Source of the DNA: Zhongshania sp.
Lineage (GTDB): Bacteria; Pseudomonadota; Gammaproteobacteria; Pseudomonadales; Spongiibacteraceae
Direction: 5' to 3'
Assembly: GCF_029212375.1 (NCBI RefSeq)
Contig: NZ_JARGNU010000004.1
Coordinates: 62,001-126,000 of the forward strand
DNA length: 64,000 nucleotides
Below, piece after piece: positions 9,887 through 18,553 of the stretch. The notes under the pieces are model-generated. The model saw only the letters and a list, made by a program, of their open reading frames with translations, searched no databases and was not told the DNA's origin. How positions within the stretch are numbered: position 1 is the first letter of the stretch; each line of letters begins with the position of its first letter. The position numbers and the translations under genes were made by a program.

Positions 9887-11593
9887 TTAAATTGACTCGT
9901 CGAGCAAGCTTAGCAGCAAGCTCTTGGTTAATACCTGCGGCAATACGACAGGCCTCGCAGTGAGGTCGGCTGGGAAGTAGACGTAGAGTGGAATGCCATT
10001 GCGCTGATAATCTGCGAGTAGCTGGGTGATGGCGGGATCGTAGCGAGTCCAGTCGGCTGTGACATAGTGAACATTGTGCAGAATGAACGCGGCGCGAATG
10101 GTGTCGGTATGTAATACCAATGCCTCGTTGGCTGCGCAGGTAATACACCAGTCGGCGGTAACGTCCAAAAACACATTTTGGCCATTCTCGCGCAGGCGCT
10201 GAATTTGGCTGACGTCAAAACCGCTCGCCGCGCTGGCAGTTTCGATTGGTTTATTGAGGCCGCTGAGCATCAGGCTGAGTGCGCCAATATAAGCTGTAGT
10301 CGCCAGTACTTTAGCAAGCCGCCCCAACGGGTAGAGCCACAGACCAAAGCCAATCAAGAGCCAAGCAGACAAAATAAGCGCCATGCCATTGGCGCCGGTT
10401 TGACGGCCGACCACCCAGCTCAGCCAAACTGCGGTAGCGAGCAGAGGAAAGGCGAGTAGCTGGCGCAGTGTCACCATCCATTGCCCTGGTTTGGGTAGGC
10501 GGCGCAGCCCTGCGGGGAACAAGGTAAGCAGCATAACTGGCAGGGCCATGCCAATACCGATAAAGGCAAACACCAGCAGTGAAATGGCGGGTGTTTGACT
10601 GGCGGCAAAGCCCACTGCGGTGCCCATAAAGGGCGCTGTACAGGGACTGGCGACCACGGTGGCCAATACCCCAGTGAAGAAACTGCCGCTGTAACCGGAC
10701 TGGCGGCTAAGATCGCCGCCGATGTTCATCCAGCTGCCGCCAATTTCAAATAAGCCGAGTAAGTTCAGTGACAATACAAAGAATAGGGTGGCAAGTAGCG
10801 CTACAAACCACGGTGTTTGCAACTGAAAGCCCCAGCCAATGGCCTGCCCAGCTTGTTGCAGCGCGATTAATACACCGGCCACGGCAACAAAGCTCAAAAC
10901 CACACCGGCGCTGTACGCCACACCATGACTAGCGGGACTGCCGCTGCGGGCATTGGCAAAGCTCAGCACCTTAAGACCCAATACCGGAAAAACACAGGGC
11001 ATTAAATTAAGGATGGCGCCGCCCAAGGCGGCAAAAACTAGGATTAGCCAAAGCGACTGATCATTAGTGCCGGTGGTCGCGGTGGTGGGAATAACGGCGG
11101 CTGCGGCCGGACTAGGGGGCGCAGAATCTTGAATCGTTTGGCTGCTTGGCTCAATACGGTAGTGCTGGGTTTGTGGGGGATAACACAGCCCCGCATCGGC
11201 GCAGCCCTGCGAGGTAATGCTAAGTGTAAAGGGCTGGGTGGGTATATCGCTGATTATTATCGACGTATTGTGGTAATAGACTTCGGTTTCGCCAAAATAG
11301 GGGTCTTGCTTCACTTTGCCGTCTTCAAAGCGGGTGGTAATGCCAAGGGTTTTACCGTCGGCACTGGCACTGAGCTGGAAGCGCTCGCGATAGAGATAGT
11401 AGCCGTTGGCTATTTTCCAGCCGAGTAATAAGTCGTCGTCATTCCACAGCAGTTCCGCTTGATAGGCCTGTTCCACCGGCAAAAAGCTGGGATTGCTATC
11501 ACCAAAGCTTTGCGGGGCGGTGTTGAAAAAATCCTGACTATGGGCATTGGCGCCAAAGACCAGAAAAATAAGCGATAATAAAAGCGGTTTCAT
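9887..11593 (-). CDS. dsbD: Thiol:disulfide interchange protein DsbD
   Basis: Inner-membrane reductase that passes electrons from cytosolic thioredoxin to periplasmic thiol proteins. The chosen ATG gives a signal peptide (MKPLLLSLIFLVFGANAHS). It is followed by the periplasmic alpha domain with its cysteine pair in QGCADAGLCYPP, then eight or so membrane helices containing FSNLMPC-like NLMPCVFPVLGLKVLSF and VVASPCTAPFMG, and finally a thioredoxin-like gamma domain with VTADWCITCAANE. All three redox pairs are present. The frame is open for 13 codons upstream, but the signal peptide favours this start. It is divergent from a copper-chaperone gene, which fits a role in periplasmic thiol and copper handling. 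Confidence 0.95.
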   Translation of the reverse strand: MKPLLLSLIFLVFGANAHSQDFFNTAPQSFGDSNPSFLPVEQAYQAELLWNDDDLLLGWKIANGYYLYRERFQLSASADGKTLGITTRFEDGKVKQDPYFGETEVYYHNTSIIISDIPTQPFTLSITSQGCADAGLCYPPQTQHYRIEPSSQTIQDSAPPSPAAAAVIPTTATTGTNDQSLWLILVFAALGGAILNLMPCVFPVLGLKVLSFANARSGSPASHGVAYSAGVVLSFVAVAGVLIALQQAGQAIGWGFQLQTPWFVALLATLFFVLSLNLLGLFEIGGSWMNIGGDLSRQSGYSGSFFTGVLATVVASPCTAPFMGTAVGFAASQTPAISLLVFAFIGIGMALPVMLLTLFPAGLRRLPKPGQWMVTLRQLLAFPLLATAVWLSWVVGRQTGANGMALILSAWLLIGFGLWLYPLGRLAKVLATTAYIGALSLMLSGLNKPIETASAASGFDVSQIQRLRENGQNVFLDVTADWCITCAANEALVLHTDTIRAAFILHNVHYVTADWTRYDPAITQLLADYQRNGIPLYVYFPADLTARPVVLPQVLTKSLLLSLLDESI

Positions 11594-11775
11594 AAATACA
11601 ATCACTGCGGTGGTGGCGTTATGATACGTCATAATTAGGTGTTTCGATGCCTAATGATAAATTGCTAGCGAGTTTACCAGTATTAAATTGCGCTGTGGCC
11701 TTGAATGTAATAGTACAGACTAGGGTGTTCGAATAATTGTGTCGCCGAAGCAATAGGTGGCACCTTGGAGGATGT

Positions 11776-12279
11776 GTGAGTTGTAAACGGATGAGTGTTA
11801 GTTTGTTGGCTGCGCTGCTATTCAGTGCGGTGCTACAGGCTCAGCCCAATCAGATTACGGTAGAAAATGCCTATGTGCGCGGTTTACCGCCGAGTCAGCG
11901 CAATACGGCGGCGTTTTTCAGCGTGCAAAATCATCGCGATCAAGACATTCAGATTGTTGCCGGTGTCAGCGACGCCGCCGAGGATTTAGAAATACATGGG
12001 CATCAGCACCGCAATGGCATGATGTCGATGCAGCGTGAAGACAGCATCACCGTGCCTGCTGGGGGCGAATTTGTCTTTGCGCCAGGGGCTTACCACTTAA
12101 TGCTGATCAATTTGACGCGGCCGCTGGCAGATGGCGACCGAGTGCAGTTTACGCTTAAAACTGACGGCGGTGAGATTATCGCCATCGATGCCCCAGTGGT
12201 TAGCGTGCTTAAATCTGCGCCCAGCAAAAGTACCTCTAGCTCCAATATGAGCTCTACCGAACACACAGGAATGCACTGA
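11776..12279 (+). CDS. PCu(A)C-family periplasmic copper chaperone
   Basis: Small periplasmic copper carrier, in known cases delivering Cu(I) to cytochrome oxidase. A signal peptide (SLLAALLFSAVLQAQ) is followed by the cupredoxin-like fold. The copper-binding His/Met set is present: EIHGHQHRNGMMSMQ, then PGAYHLMLINLTRP, matching H-x(n)-M-x(n)-H-x-M. The GTG at 11776 has GGAGG five bases upstream; the ATG at 11791 is the alternative start. The C-terminal tail is Ser-rich and ends in His/Met residues that could also bind copper. It begins a three-gene operon and overlaps the next gene by one base (TGATG). Confidence 0.9.
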   Translation: MSCKRMSVSLLAALLFSAVLQAQPNQITVENAYVRGLPPSQRNTAAFFSVQNHRDQDIQIVAGVSDAAEDLEIHGHQHRNGMMSMQREDSITVPAGGEFVFAPGAYHLMLINLTRPLADGDRVQFTLKTDGGEIIAIDAPVVSVLKSAPSKSTSSSNMSSTEHTGMH

Positions 12280-13313
12280 TGATTGACAAAGTAAACGACT
12301 TAGCCGCTAGGGCCAAAGAGAGCGCGCAGGACTGGCTTGGCAATGGATTTGTACTCAAGGTTGCTGCTGTGGTCGTGCCGGTCTATCTGTTGGTGGTGAT
12401 CGTTTTTGGTGTGTATTGGAGCTTTACGCCCGATATGCCCAATACCCAGTATTTACAAAAAGACGCAAAAGTGGCTGTTATTGGCACAGCAACGACCTCG
12501 GCCTTAATCGATGTAACTGAAACCTTGCTCGACAAGCCCGGTGGTTTTATTAGCAACGATATTAGCCCGCCGGGCCTTTTTATGGACGATATGCCCGCCT
12601 GGGAATACGGTGTGCTCATTCAGGTTAGGGATCTTAGCCGCGCTATGCGCGAAAACTTTAGCCGCTCGCAGTCGCAATCCCAAGAAGATGGCGATTTATC
12701 TCGGGCTGAGCCGCGGTTTAACTTCTCTAATAATAGCTGGGCGGTGCCGGCCTCAGAATCAGAATACCGTCAGGGCATTAAATTCCTTAAGGCCTATCGC
12801 AGCCGTCTTGCCGATGTCGATCAGCCTCAGGCCCAATTTTACGCCCGCGCCGACAACTTGCGTTACTGGTTGGCGGGAGTGGAATCGCGCTTGGGGAGTT
12901 TGTCGCAGCGTCTCAGTGCCAGTGTTGGCCGGCCGCGCTTGAACACCGATCTGGCCAACGACGCCAATGCGCGGCAGTCTACGGCGGCCTCAACAGAGTT
13001 ACAGATAAAAACCCCATGGCTGGAAATCGACAATGTGTTTTACGAATCTCGCGGCACGGCTTGGGCGCTGATTTGCTTCCTTAAAGCGGTTGAAGTGGAT
13101 TTTGCCGACGTCTTGGCCAATAAAAATGCCAGCGTGAGCCTGCGGCAAATAATTCGTGAGCTAGAGGGAACCCAGCAGGCAATGTTCAGCCCAATGGTCT
13201 TAAATGGCAGTGGTTTTGGCCTTTTAGCCAACCACTCATTGGTGATGGCGTCTTATATTAGCCGCGCCAATGGTGCTATAACCGATTTACGTGACTTGTT
13301 ATCTCAAGGATAA
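12279..13313 (+). CDS. DUF2333 family inner-membrane protein
   Basis: Unknown function. The protein has 344 residues. One membrane helix near residues 26-50 (VAAVVVPVYLLVVIVFGVYW) is followed by a large, probably periplasmic, domain with conserved segments GFISNDISPPGLFMDDMPAW and WLEIDNVFYESRGTAWAL, which I recognise as DUF2333. It overlaps the copper-chaperone gene by one base and the next gene starts directly after its stop codon, so the three genes are almost certainly one transcript. Nothing in the sequence identifies a catalytic site. Confidence 0.85.
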   Translation: MIDKVNDLAARAKESAQDWLGNGFVLKVAAVVVPVYLLVVIVFGVYWSFTPDMPNTQYLQKDAKVAVIGTATTSALIDVTETLLDKPGGFISNDISPPGLFMDDMPAWEYGVLIQVRDLSRAMRENFSRSQSQSQEDGDLSRAEPRFNFSNNSWAVPASESEYRQGIKFLKAYRSRLADVDQPQAQFYARADNLRYWLAGVESRLGSLSQRLSASVGRPRLNTDLANDANARQSTAASTELQIKTPWLEIDNVFYESRGTAWALICFLKAVEVDFADVLANKNASVSLRQIIRELEGTQQAMFSPMVLNGSGFGLLANHSLVMASYISRANGAITDLRDLLSQG

Positions 13314-13904
13314 ATGATGGCTTACTCTACTTTACTTAAAACCTGCGTACTTGCCGCCAGCGTATGGCTTACCGCTTGCGCCTCTAGCCCGCAAGCCATT
13401 AAATTGGCGCCGCAGTTCGCGGCGCCCACCAGCCACAATGGCAATAACAGCCCCGTGCATGTCAGGGTTAGCGATCAGCGCCAGAACAAAGTTTTGGGCA
13501 GTCGCGGTGGCACCTACCGCGACACCTCGGTGGTGACCATAGGCAACGATTTGTCCCTCGCGGTAGAAAAGCCGCTGGCAGCTCACATGGCCGCAATGGG
13601 CTACGACACCGATAGCCTCAGCGCCAACACCGCCGACCTGCACGTAATTTTCGAGTCGCTGGTGTATAACCACCCCAAAGAAGATGGCGTTGGTTACGAT
13701 ATGGACATGCTCGCCACTGTTAATGTAGAAGTCCGTCGCGGCAATGAGCACTATGAAGGTCGCTACCGAGTGAAGCGCAAACAGAAATTTTTCAATGCAC
13801 CCAGCGAATCGCACAATGCCGAACTGGTTAACGGCCTTGTGGTAGAGGTGCTTAACAGCATGTTTGACGACCCGAAACTGGTAGGCTTTTTGCGTAAAAA
13901 CTAG
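13314..13904 (+). CDS. YajG-family lipoprotein
   Basis: Predicted outer-membrane lipoprotein of 196 residues. The lipobox is LTAC at about residue 22, followed by SSPQA. The body resembles the YajG family (VHVRVSDQRQNKVLGSRGG and a C-terminal LNSMFDDPKLVGFL). Two ATG codons lie in tandem; the second (13317) is six bases from AAGGA and may be the real start. It starts immediately after the DUF2333 stop codon and is followed by a strong terminator. Function in this family is not established, although E. coli yajG lies beside ampG, a peptidoglycan-recycling gene. Confidence 0.85.
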   Translation: MMAYSTLLKTCVLAASVWLTACASSPQAIKLAPQFAAPTSHNGNNSPVHVRVSDQRQNKVLGSRGGTYRDTSVVTIGNDLSLAVEKPLAAHMAAMGYDTDSLSANTADLHVIFESLVYNHPKEDGVGYDMDMLATVNVEVRRGNEHYEGRYRVKRKQKFFNAPSESHNAELVNGLVVEVLNSMFDDPKLVGFLRKN

Positions 13905-13924
13905 CGCTAATCGGCTAGCTTACG

Positions 13925-13958
13925 AAAGGCGGTTGCGTTAAACGCACCGCCTTTTTTT
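13925..13958 (+). terminator. Rho-independent terminator after the YajG-like gene
   Basis: AAAGGCGG pairs with CCGCCTTT, extended inward by a second short stem with one bulged T, and is followed by a run of seven T residues. It ends the copper chaperone-DUF2333-YajG operon. Confidence 0.9.
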
Positions 13959-14596
13959 GTGTCTGAAATACTACGGGAGGATGCGTCCGTCGCGGGATAA
14001 ATTACAATATTGCATAGATGTCGACCATGAAATGCCTGCAAAGATTACGGACGATAGCTAGATTCCGCATCCTGCATTTTCACGCGACCGATCTCGATTA
14101 GCTTATGGCCTTTTGTAATATTGGACTCACCCTCGGTAATGCGGCTATTTCCACGCTTAATTAAGTCTCGCCCTTTAACGATATTTTCCTCTCCTTCCTC
14201 CCAGGAAACCGTATATTTTTTAAGTTAGTAAACGCGATCAGCTGCGGTATCAACATCTGCGGTGCTTTGTGCGATTTGAGCAAGCGCTTGAAAGGCTTGG
14301 CGATTGCAGAGGTTGCTAAAATTAAAAAGATTATTTTTTTCATCGGTGAATTCCAGTTATGTCGTGAAGCTTAATGGACGGCAGGTAGCTGTGCGTACAA
14401 TAGTGAGTAAAAAATAAGAGGTTCTTGAACGCTTGCTTCAGGCGGATAAGCCTTTCACCGCCTATGATGGCAAAAGAATGTTTATCATAAAGGTGGGGTC
14501 GCAGGACTTATGTACGTATCAATCAATACAGGGGCACGATAAGCCCGCTGATATCAGATAGAACAGTACGGTTGTTGCTTGGAATGTCCCGCTAAA
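13959..14596. other. Gene-poor stretch between the YajG-like gene and trxC
   Basis: This 640-base stretch holds the decayed gene at 14045-14343 and otherwise about 250 bases (14344-14596) without a convincing gene. A plus-strand open stretch of about 47 codons at 14418-14561 has no start codon or ribosome-binding site where one would be needed. No repeat or transposon ends were found. Confidence 0.5.
14045..14343 (-). pseudogene. Decayed small secreted helical-repeat protein
   Basis: The ATG at 14341-14343 begins a clear signal peptide (MKKIIFLILATSAIA). A reading-frame change is then needed to continue with QAFQALAQIAQSTADVD, and one in-frame TAA interrupts that frame after DRVY. Beyond it the same frame stays open to the TAA at 14045-14047. 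The C-terminal part has a regular helical repeat: ENIVKGRDLIKRGNSRITEG then ESNITKGHKLIEIGRVKM, with Ile and Gly recurring in register. Joined frames give about 97 residues. A signal peptide, a consistent downstream frame and a periodic helix argue for a real gene disabled by a one-base loss and a stop. The family is not recognised. Confidence 0.5.
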
Positions 14597-15052
14597 TTAA
14601 TTGTGTAGACCGCCGAGTTGCTGTTCTAGCCACTGCTTAAACTGCCCTTTTGGCAAGGCGCCAGACAGTCGCGTAATTTCTTGGCCGCGATGAAACAGAA
14701 TCAAGGTTGGGATGGAGCGAATTTGAAATTGCGCAGCGGTATTTTGATTGGCTTCGGTGTCTAACTTTATAAAACTGGCGCGGCTGGGCATCTCGCTGGC
14801 AAGTTCACTGTAGACCGGCGCAAATGAGCGGCAGGGGCCGCACCAGGGTGCCCAAAAATCGACCAGCACGGGCAGGCCGCTTTGTTGAATATAGCGGTTG
14901 AAGTTAGCGTCGCTGGCATTGATTACCTTGCCATCGAGCAATAGGTGTTTGCACTTGCCGCATACCGGCGCATCGGTGATGCGTGATTCGGGTACGCGGT
15001 TGATGGCGGCGCAGCTTGGGCAGATCAGTTGTAGTGAGGGTGTATTGCTCAT
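14597..15052 (-). CDS. trxC: Thioredoxin 2 with zinc-binding N-terminus
   Basis: Cytosolic thioredoxin of 151 residues. The first 35 residues hold two CxxC pairs (Cys11/Cys14 and Cys31/Cys34) that bind zinc in TrxC. The thioredoxin fold follows with the active site WCGPC at Cys71/Cys74, and the cis-proline segment IRSIPTLILFHRGQE. The zinc domain separates it from TrxA. In E. coli TrxC is linked to oxidative-stress resistance; regulation is not visible here. The gene is preceded by a 128-base gap containing an inverted repeat. Confidence 0.96.
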   Translation of the reverse strand: MSNTPSLQLICPSCAAINRVPESRITDAPVCGKCKHLLLDGKVINASDANFNRYIQQSGLPVLVDFWAPWCGPCRSFAPVYSELASEMPSRASFIKLDTEANQNTAAQFQIRSIPTLILFHRGQEITRLSGALPKGQFKQWLEQQLGGLHN

Positions 15053-15133
15053 GGCTAGTCCTAAATACAGGTGGTCATACCGATGATATGTGGCCTGCGC
15101 CTAGCAATTTCAAGTGCTACAAGATGAGGGCGC

Positions 15134-15166
15134 GGCTTTCTCGGCGTCGAGGGGCGCGAGAAAGCC
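15134..15166. repeat. Inverted repeat between kinase gene and trxC
   Basis: GGCTTTCTCG at 15134-15143 and CGAGAAAGCC at 15157-15166 form a perfect 10-bp stem with a 13-base loop. It follows the stop codon of the minus-strand kinase gene but lacks a T-run on that strand, so it is either a weak terminator or a processing or regulatory hairpin ahead of trxC. Confidence 0.6.
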
Positions 15167-15180
15167 ACGCTAAAAATAGC

Positions 15181-16179
15181 TTAGCCGTTTAGCTCGCTAA
15201 GCAATGCCTGATGCCGCGGCCCGAGCAGGCGTGGGCCATATTGCGATACGACTTCGGCAGCGGCGCGGCTGGCTAGTGCGCCGGCTTGTGGGTAGCTGTA
15301 GCCGTGGGTAATACCGTAGAGAAAGGCGCCGGCAAACATATCACCTGCGCCATTAGTGTCTACGGCTTTAACTGGGTGGCCAGCAATGTTGTGCAGCTGC
15401 TTGCCGTCAAACACCAGTGCGCCCTTGGCGCCGAGGGTAATTGCGAACGTTTTGGCAACTTGCTGCAGTGCGGCAACGGCTTCGTCAATCGATTCGGTGT
15501 TGGCCCAACCCAGCGCTTCGGCTTCGTTGCAGAAGATGAGGTCTACGCCGTTGCCCAGCATGTCGTTCAAGCCGTCGCGGAAGAAACTCACCATACCAGG
15601 GTCTGAAAAGCTGAGTGCGGTCTTAACACCGCTGCGCTCGGCAAGTTCGCGGCCAGCGATGGCGGCGGCGCGGCCAGAGTCGGAGGTAACTAGGTAACCT
15701 TCGGCATAAAAGTATGTGGAGTTGGCCAGTGCCTCGGCATCAATTTCGGCCACCGATAGGGTTTCGCTGATACCCAAATGGGTATTCATGCTGCGTTCGG
15801 CGTCGGGGCTGATGAGTACTACGCATTTGCCGGTAATGCCGGTGGCTTTGTCGCCGTCAAAGTTAGCATCGACGCCAGCGGCTTTAATGTCGTTCATAAA
15901 GAAGTGGCCGTGTTCGTCGTTAGCCACTTTGCAAGAATAGTAATTGTTGGCGCCAAAATAGCCGGCAGCCACAATACTATTGCAGGCGGAGCCGCCACTG
16001 GCGAGTTTGGCGTGAACCATATGGCCGCTGAGCTTGTCCAAGATTTCCTGCTGACGGGCGGCATCGACGAGGGTCATTAGGCCTTTTTCCACGCCAAGGG
16101 ATTTTAGTTCGGCGTCGCTAATTTCGATTTCGGTATCGACTAACGCGGCGCCAATTCCATAAAGGTGGTATTTTTTCAT
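15181..16179 (-). CDS. PfkB-family adenosine/sugar kinase
   Basis: Cytosolic ribokinase-fold kinase of 332 residues, most like bacterial adenosine kinase. The N-terminus KYHLYGIGAALVDTEIE and the substrate segment ASGGSACNSIVAAGYFGAN are typical. The anion hole and catalytic base are in VDTNGAGDMFAGAFLYGITH. Known proteins of this subgroup phosphorylate adenosine or related nucleosides, which would suit nucleotide salvage; substrate specificity cannot be fixed from sequence. It is divergent from mrcB, separated by 80 bases that must hold both promoters. Confidence 0.88.
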   Translation of the reverse strand: MKKYHLYGIGAALVDTEIEISDAELKSLGVEKGLMTLVDAARQQEILDKLSGHMVHAKLASGGSACNSIVAAGYFGANNYYSCKVANDEHGHFFMNDIKAAGVDANFDGDKATGITGKCVVLISPDAERSMNTHLGISETLSVAEIDAEALANSTYFYAEGYLVTSDSGRAAAIAGRELAERSGVKTALSFSDPGMVSFFRDGLNDMLGNGVDLIFCNEAEALGWANTESIDEAVAALQQVAKTFAITLGAKGALVFDGKQLHNIAGHPVKAVDTNGAGDMFAGAFLYGITHGYSYPQAGALASRAAAEVVSQYGPRLLGPRHQALLSELNG

Positions 16180-16259
16180 CTGAATTGCCAGTCACTTGCG
16201 GTAAAGTGCCGCTATTATCCGGTTTGAATTCTGATTTGCAATGTATCTGGTCGTATTGA

Positions 16260-18548
16260 ATGGTTAAGAAAGCGTCTAAGGGAAGTGGCTCTTCCGCAAA
16301 ATTTTCGTGGTTGGGTTTATTCGTCAAGCTCAGTTTGGCGTTTGCAGTACTCATGGTATTTTTTTTCGCCTACTGCGATGCCAAAGTGCGGGGCACTTTT
16401 GATCGCCAGCGCTACGAGCAACCGGCTAAGGTTTATGCGCGGCCTTTGGTGTTGGCAACGGGCGCGATTCTTACCGCATACGAACTTGAGTCGGAATTGG
16501 GCGAACTGGGTTACAGCAACCGCCGCTTGGTAGATCAGCCTGGCAGTTACTTTCGTCAAGGCGATCATTTTAGCGTTTATCTTCGGCCTTTTTCCTTTGC
16601 CGATGGCGAGCAGCCAGCGCGTAAGATTGAAGTAGACATGAATGGCACGACAGTGGGCGTGGTGCGCAATCAAATGGGCGATCGCATCGCCGAAGAGCAG
16701 CTCGACCCTATGGTGATTGGTGGCGTGTATCCAGGTCGCCACGAAGACCGCCTAATGTTAAGCCTCGCCGAAGCGCCGCAAATGCTGATTGAGACCTTGG
16801 TGCAGGTGGAGGACCAGCATTTTTACAGCCATTTTGGAATTTCGCCGCGCAGTATTGTGCGCGCGATGTTTGCCAATATTAAGGCGGGCCGAACAGTGCA
16901 GGGCGGCAGCACGCTCACCCAGCAGCTGGTTAAAAACACCATTCTTAGCAACGAGCGCAGCTTATGGCGCAAGGCGAAAGAAGCGGTGATGTCGATTTTA
17001 ACCGAGATGCATTACAGCAAAGACCGCATTCTTGAGGCCTATATCAATGAGGTTTACCTTGGTCAGGAAGGTAATCGCGCCATTCACGGTTTTGGTTTGG
17101 CGGCGCGGCATTACTATAACCGGCCCTTGGGTGAGCTGAATTTAGCGCAAATTTCTATGTTGGTGGGGCTGGTTAAAGGGCCGTCGTATTACGACCCTTG
17201 GCGTCACCCCGAGCGCGCTAAAACCCGCCGCAATATTGTGCTCGGCGAGTTGGAGGAAGAAGGCTGGCTGACCACCCAGCAATTGGCGGCTTGGCAAAAA
17301 GAACCCTTGGAGTTAGCCAAAACCTCGGCGCTGGCTGGGGTGTATCCCGCCTATGTCGATCTTGTGCGTCGCCAGCTCAGCCGTGATTATCAGAGCAAGG
17401 AGCTGCAAACCAGCGGCCTGCGGATTTTTACACCCTTTGATCCGGTCTTACAGCGCCGCGCCGAAAAAGCCACCGTAAAGTCTTTGCAGCGGTTGGAAGC
17501 GCGACAAAAAGACCTTGAAGTGGCCATGGTGGTCACCAAAGTAAATAGCGGAGACGTGGTTGCGGTTATTGGTGGTAAGCGGCCTAAATACGCGGGTTTT
17601 AACCGCGCACTAGATGCGCTGCGGCCAATTGGCTCGCTGGCCAAGCCTGCTGTTTACTTGGCCGCATTAAATCAACCGAATCAATATAATTTGATGACCA
17701 AAGTGTCGGATGGGCCGGTGTCGATTAGCAATGCTAATGGCAGTCAGTGGAAACCCTCGAATTACGATCGCAAATCCCATGGCGATGTGTCGCTGCATAC
17801 CGCCTTGGCGCACTCTTATAATTTGGCCACCGCGAGATTGGGTATGCAAGTTGGCTTGGACAAGGTCATGGCCATGTTTCAGCGCCTTGGCGTACAGCGG
17901 CCTTTATTGGAAGTGCCGTCGATGTTGCTGGGTTCCGCCGAATTGGCGCCGATAGAAGTGGCGGCAATGTATCAGACCTTGGCTGCCGACGGTCGCTACA
18001 CACCGCTGCGTACCATCTACGCGATTACGGATAACGACGGAAAACTGTTGGCGCGGTATCCGCAAAAACCTAGGCAAGTGATTAATCCTGCGGCGGTTCA
18101 TTTGCTGCAATACGCTATGTTAGAGACCGTTCGCGAAGGCACCGGTAAGGGTGTGTATCAGCTGTTGCCTAAGGACTATCGCGTGGCGGGTAAAACCGGT
18201 ACCAGTAATGACACTCGCGATTCATGGTTTGCTGGGTTTGCTGGAGATTATATGGCGGTGGTGTGGATGGGCTTAGACAACAACACCTCTACCGGTTTAA
18301 CGGGTGCCAGCGGGGCCTTAACCGTGTGGCGGCAATTTATGGCCGAGGCCAGCACCGAGCAAATGCCGTTTTCGCCGGTTGCTGGAATAGAGTACCAATG
18401 GGTGGACGGGATTAGTGGCAAGCTCAGCCAGTCGTGGTGCGACAACGCCCGCTATATGCCTTTTATGAGCGGCAGCGCGCCCCACGATCAGGGCGGTTGT
18501 GCACCAGAGCCGGAGAAGAGCCGAGGTTGGTTCCGAGTCTTCGACTAG
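16260..18548 (+). CDS. mrcB: Penicillin-binding protein 1B
   Basis: Bifunctional class A PBP that polymerises glycan strands and cross-links peptides. Residues about 14-37 are the membrane anchor (WLGLFVKLSLAFAVLMVFFF). A UB2H-like region follows (about 60-150). The transglycosylase domain has catalytic Glu184 in QVEDQHFYSHFG and the motifs GGSTLTQQLVKN and AYINEVYLGQ. The transpeptidase domain has Ser459 in GSLAKP, an SYN triad and KTGTSNDTRDSWFAGF. The 762-residue length and UB2H region point to PBP1B rather than PBP1A. The ribosome-binding site is weak. The next gene converges and ends six bases away. Confidence 0.96.
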   Translation: MVKKASKGSGSSAKFSWLGLFVKLSLAFAVLMVFFFAYCDAKVRGTFDRQRYEQPAKVYARPLVLATGAILTAYELESELGELGYSNRRLVDQPGSYFRQGDHFSVYLRPFSFADGEQPARKIEVDMNGTTVGVVRNQMGDRIAEEQLDPMVIGGVYPGRHEDRLMLSLAEAPQMLIETLVQVEDQHFYSHFGISPRSIVRAMFANIKAGRTVQGGSTLTQQLVKNTILSNERSLWRKAKEAVMSILTEMHYSKDRILEAYINEVYLGQEGNRAIHGFGLAARHYYNRPLGELNLAQISMLVGLVKGPSYYDPWRHPERAKTRRNIVLGELEEEGWLTTQQLAAWQKEPLELAKTSALAGVYPAYVDLVRRQLSRDYQSKELQTSGLRIFTPFDPVLQRRAEKATVKSLQRLEARQKDLEVAMVVTKVNSGDVVAVIGGKRPKYAGFNRALDALRPIGSLAKPAVYLAALNQPNQYNLMTKVSDGPVSISNANGSQWKPSNYDRKSHGDVSLHTALAHSYNLATARLGMQVGLDKVMAMFQRLGVQRPLLEVPSMLLGSAELAPIEVAAMYQTLAADGRYTPLRTIYAITDNDGKLLARYPQKPRQVINPAAVHLLQYAMLETVREGTGKGVYQLLPKDYRVAGKTGTSNDTRDSWFAGFAGDYMAVVWMGLDNNTSTGLTGASGALTVWRQFMAEASTEQMPFSPVAGIEYQWVDGISGKLSQSWCDNARYMPFMSGSAPHDQGGCAPEPEKSRGWFRVFD

Positions 18549-18553
18549 GCCAC

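Noticed and set aside
13332-13814. Minus-strand open frame of 160 codons opposite the YajG-like gene
   Set aside because: The plus-strand lipoprotein has a signal peptide, operon context and terminator; the antisense frame has none.
14418-14561. Plus-strand open stretch of about 47 codons that looks protein-like (RLLQADKPFTAYDGK)
   Set aside because: It lacks a start codon and ribosome-binding site near its beginning, is short, and I know no family for it. It might be a gene remnant, but the evidence is too thin.
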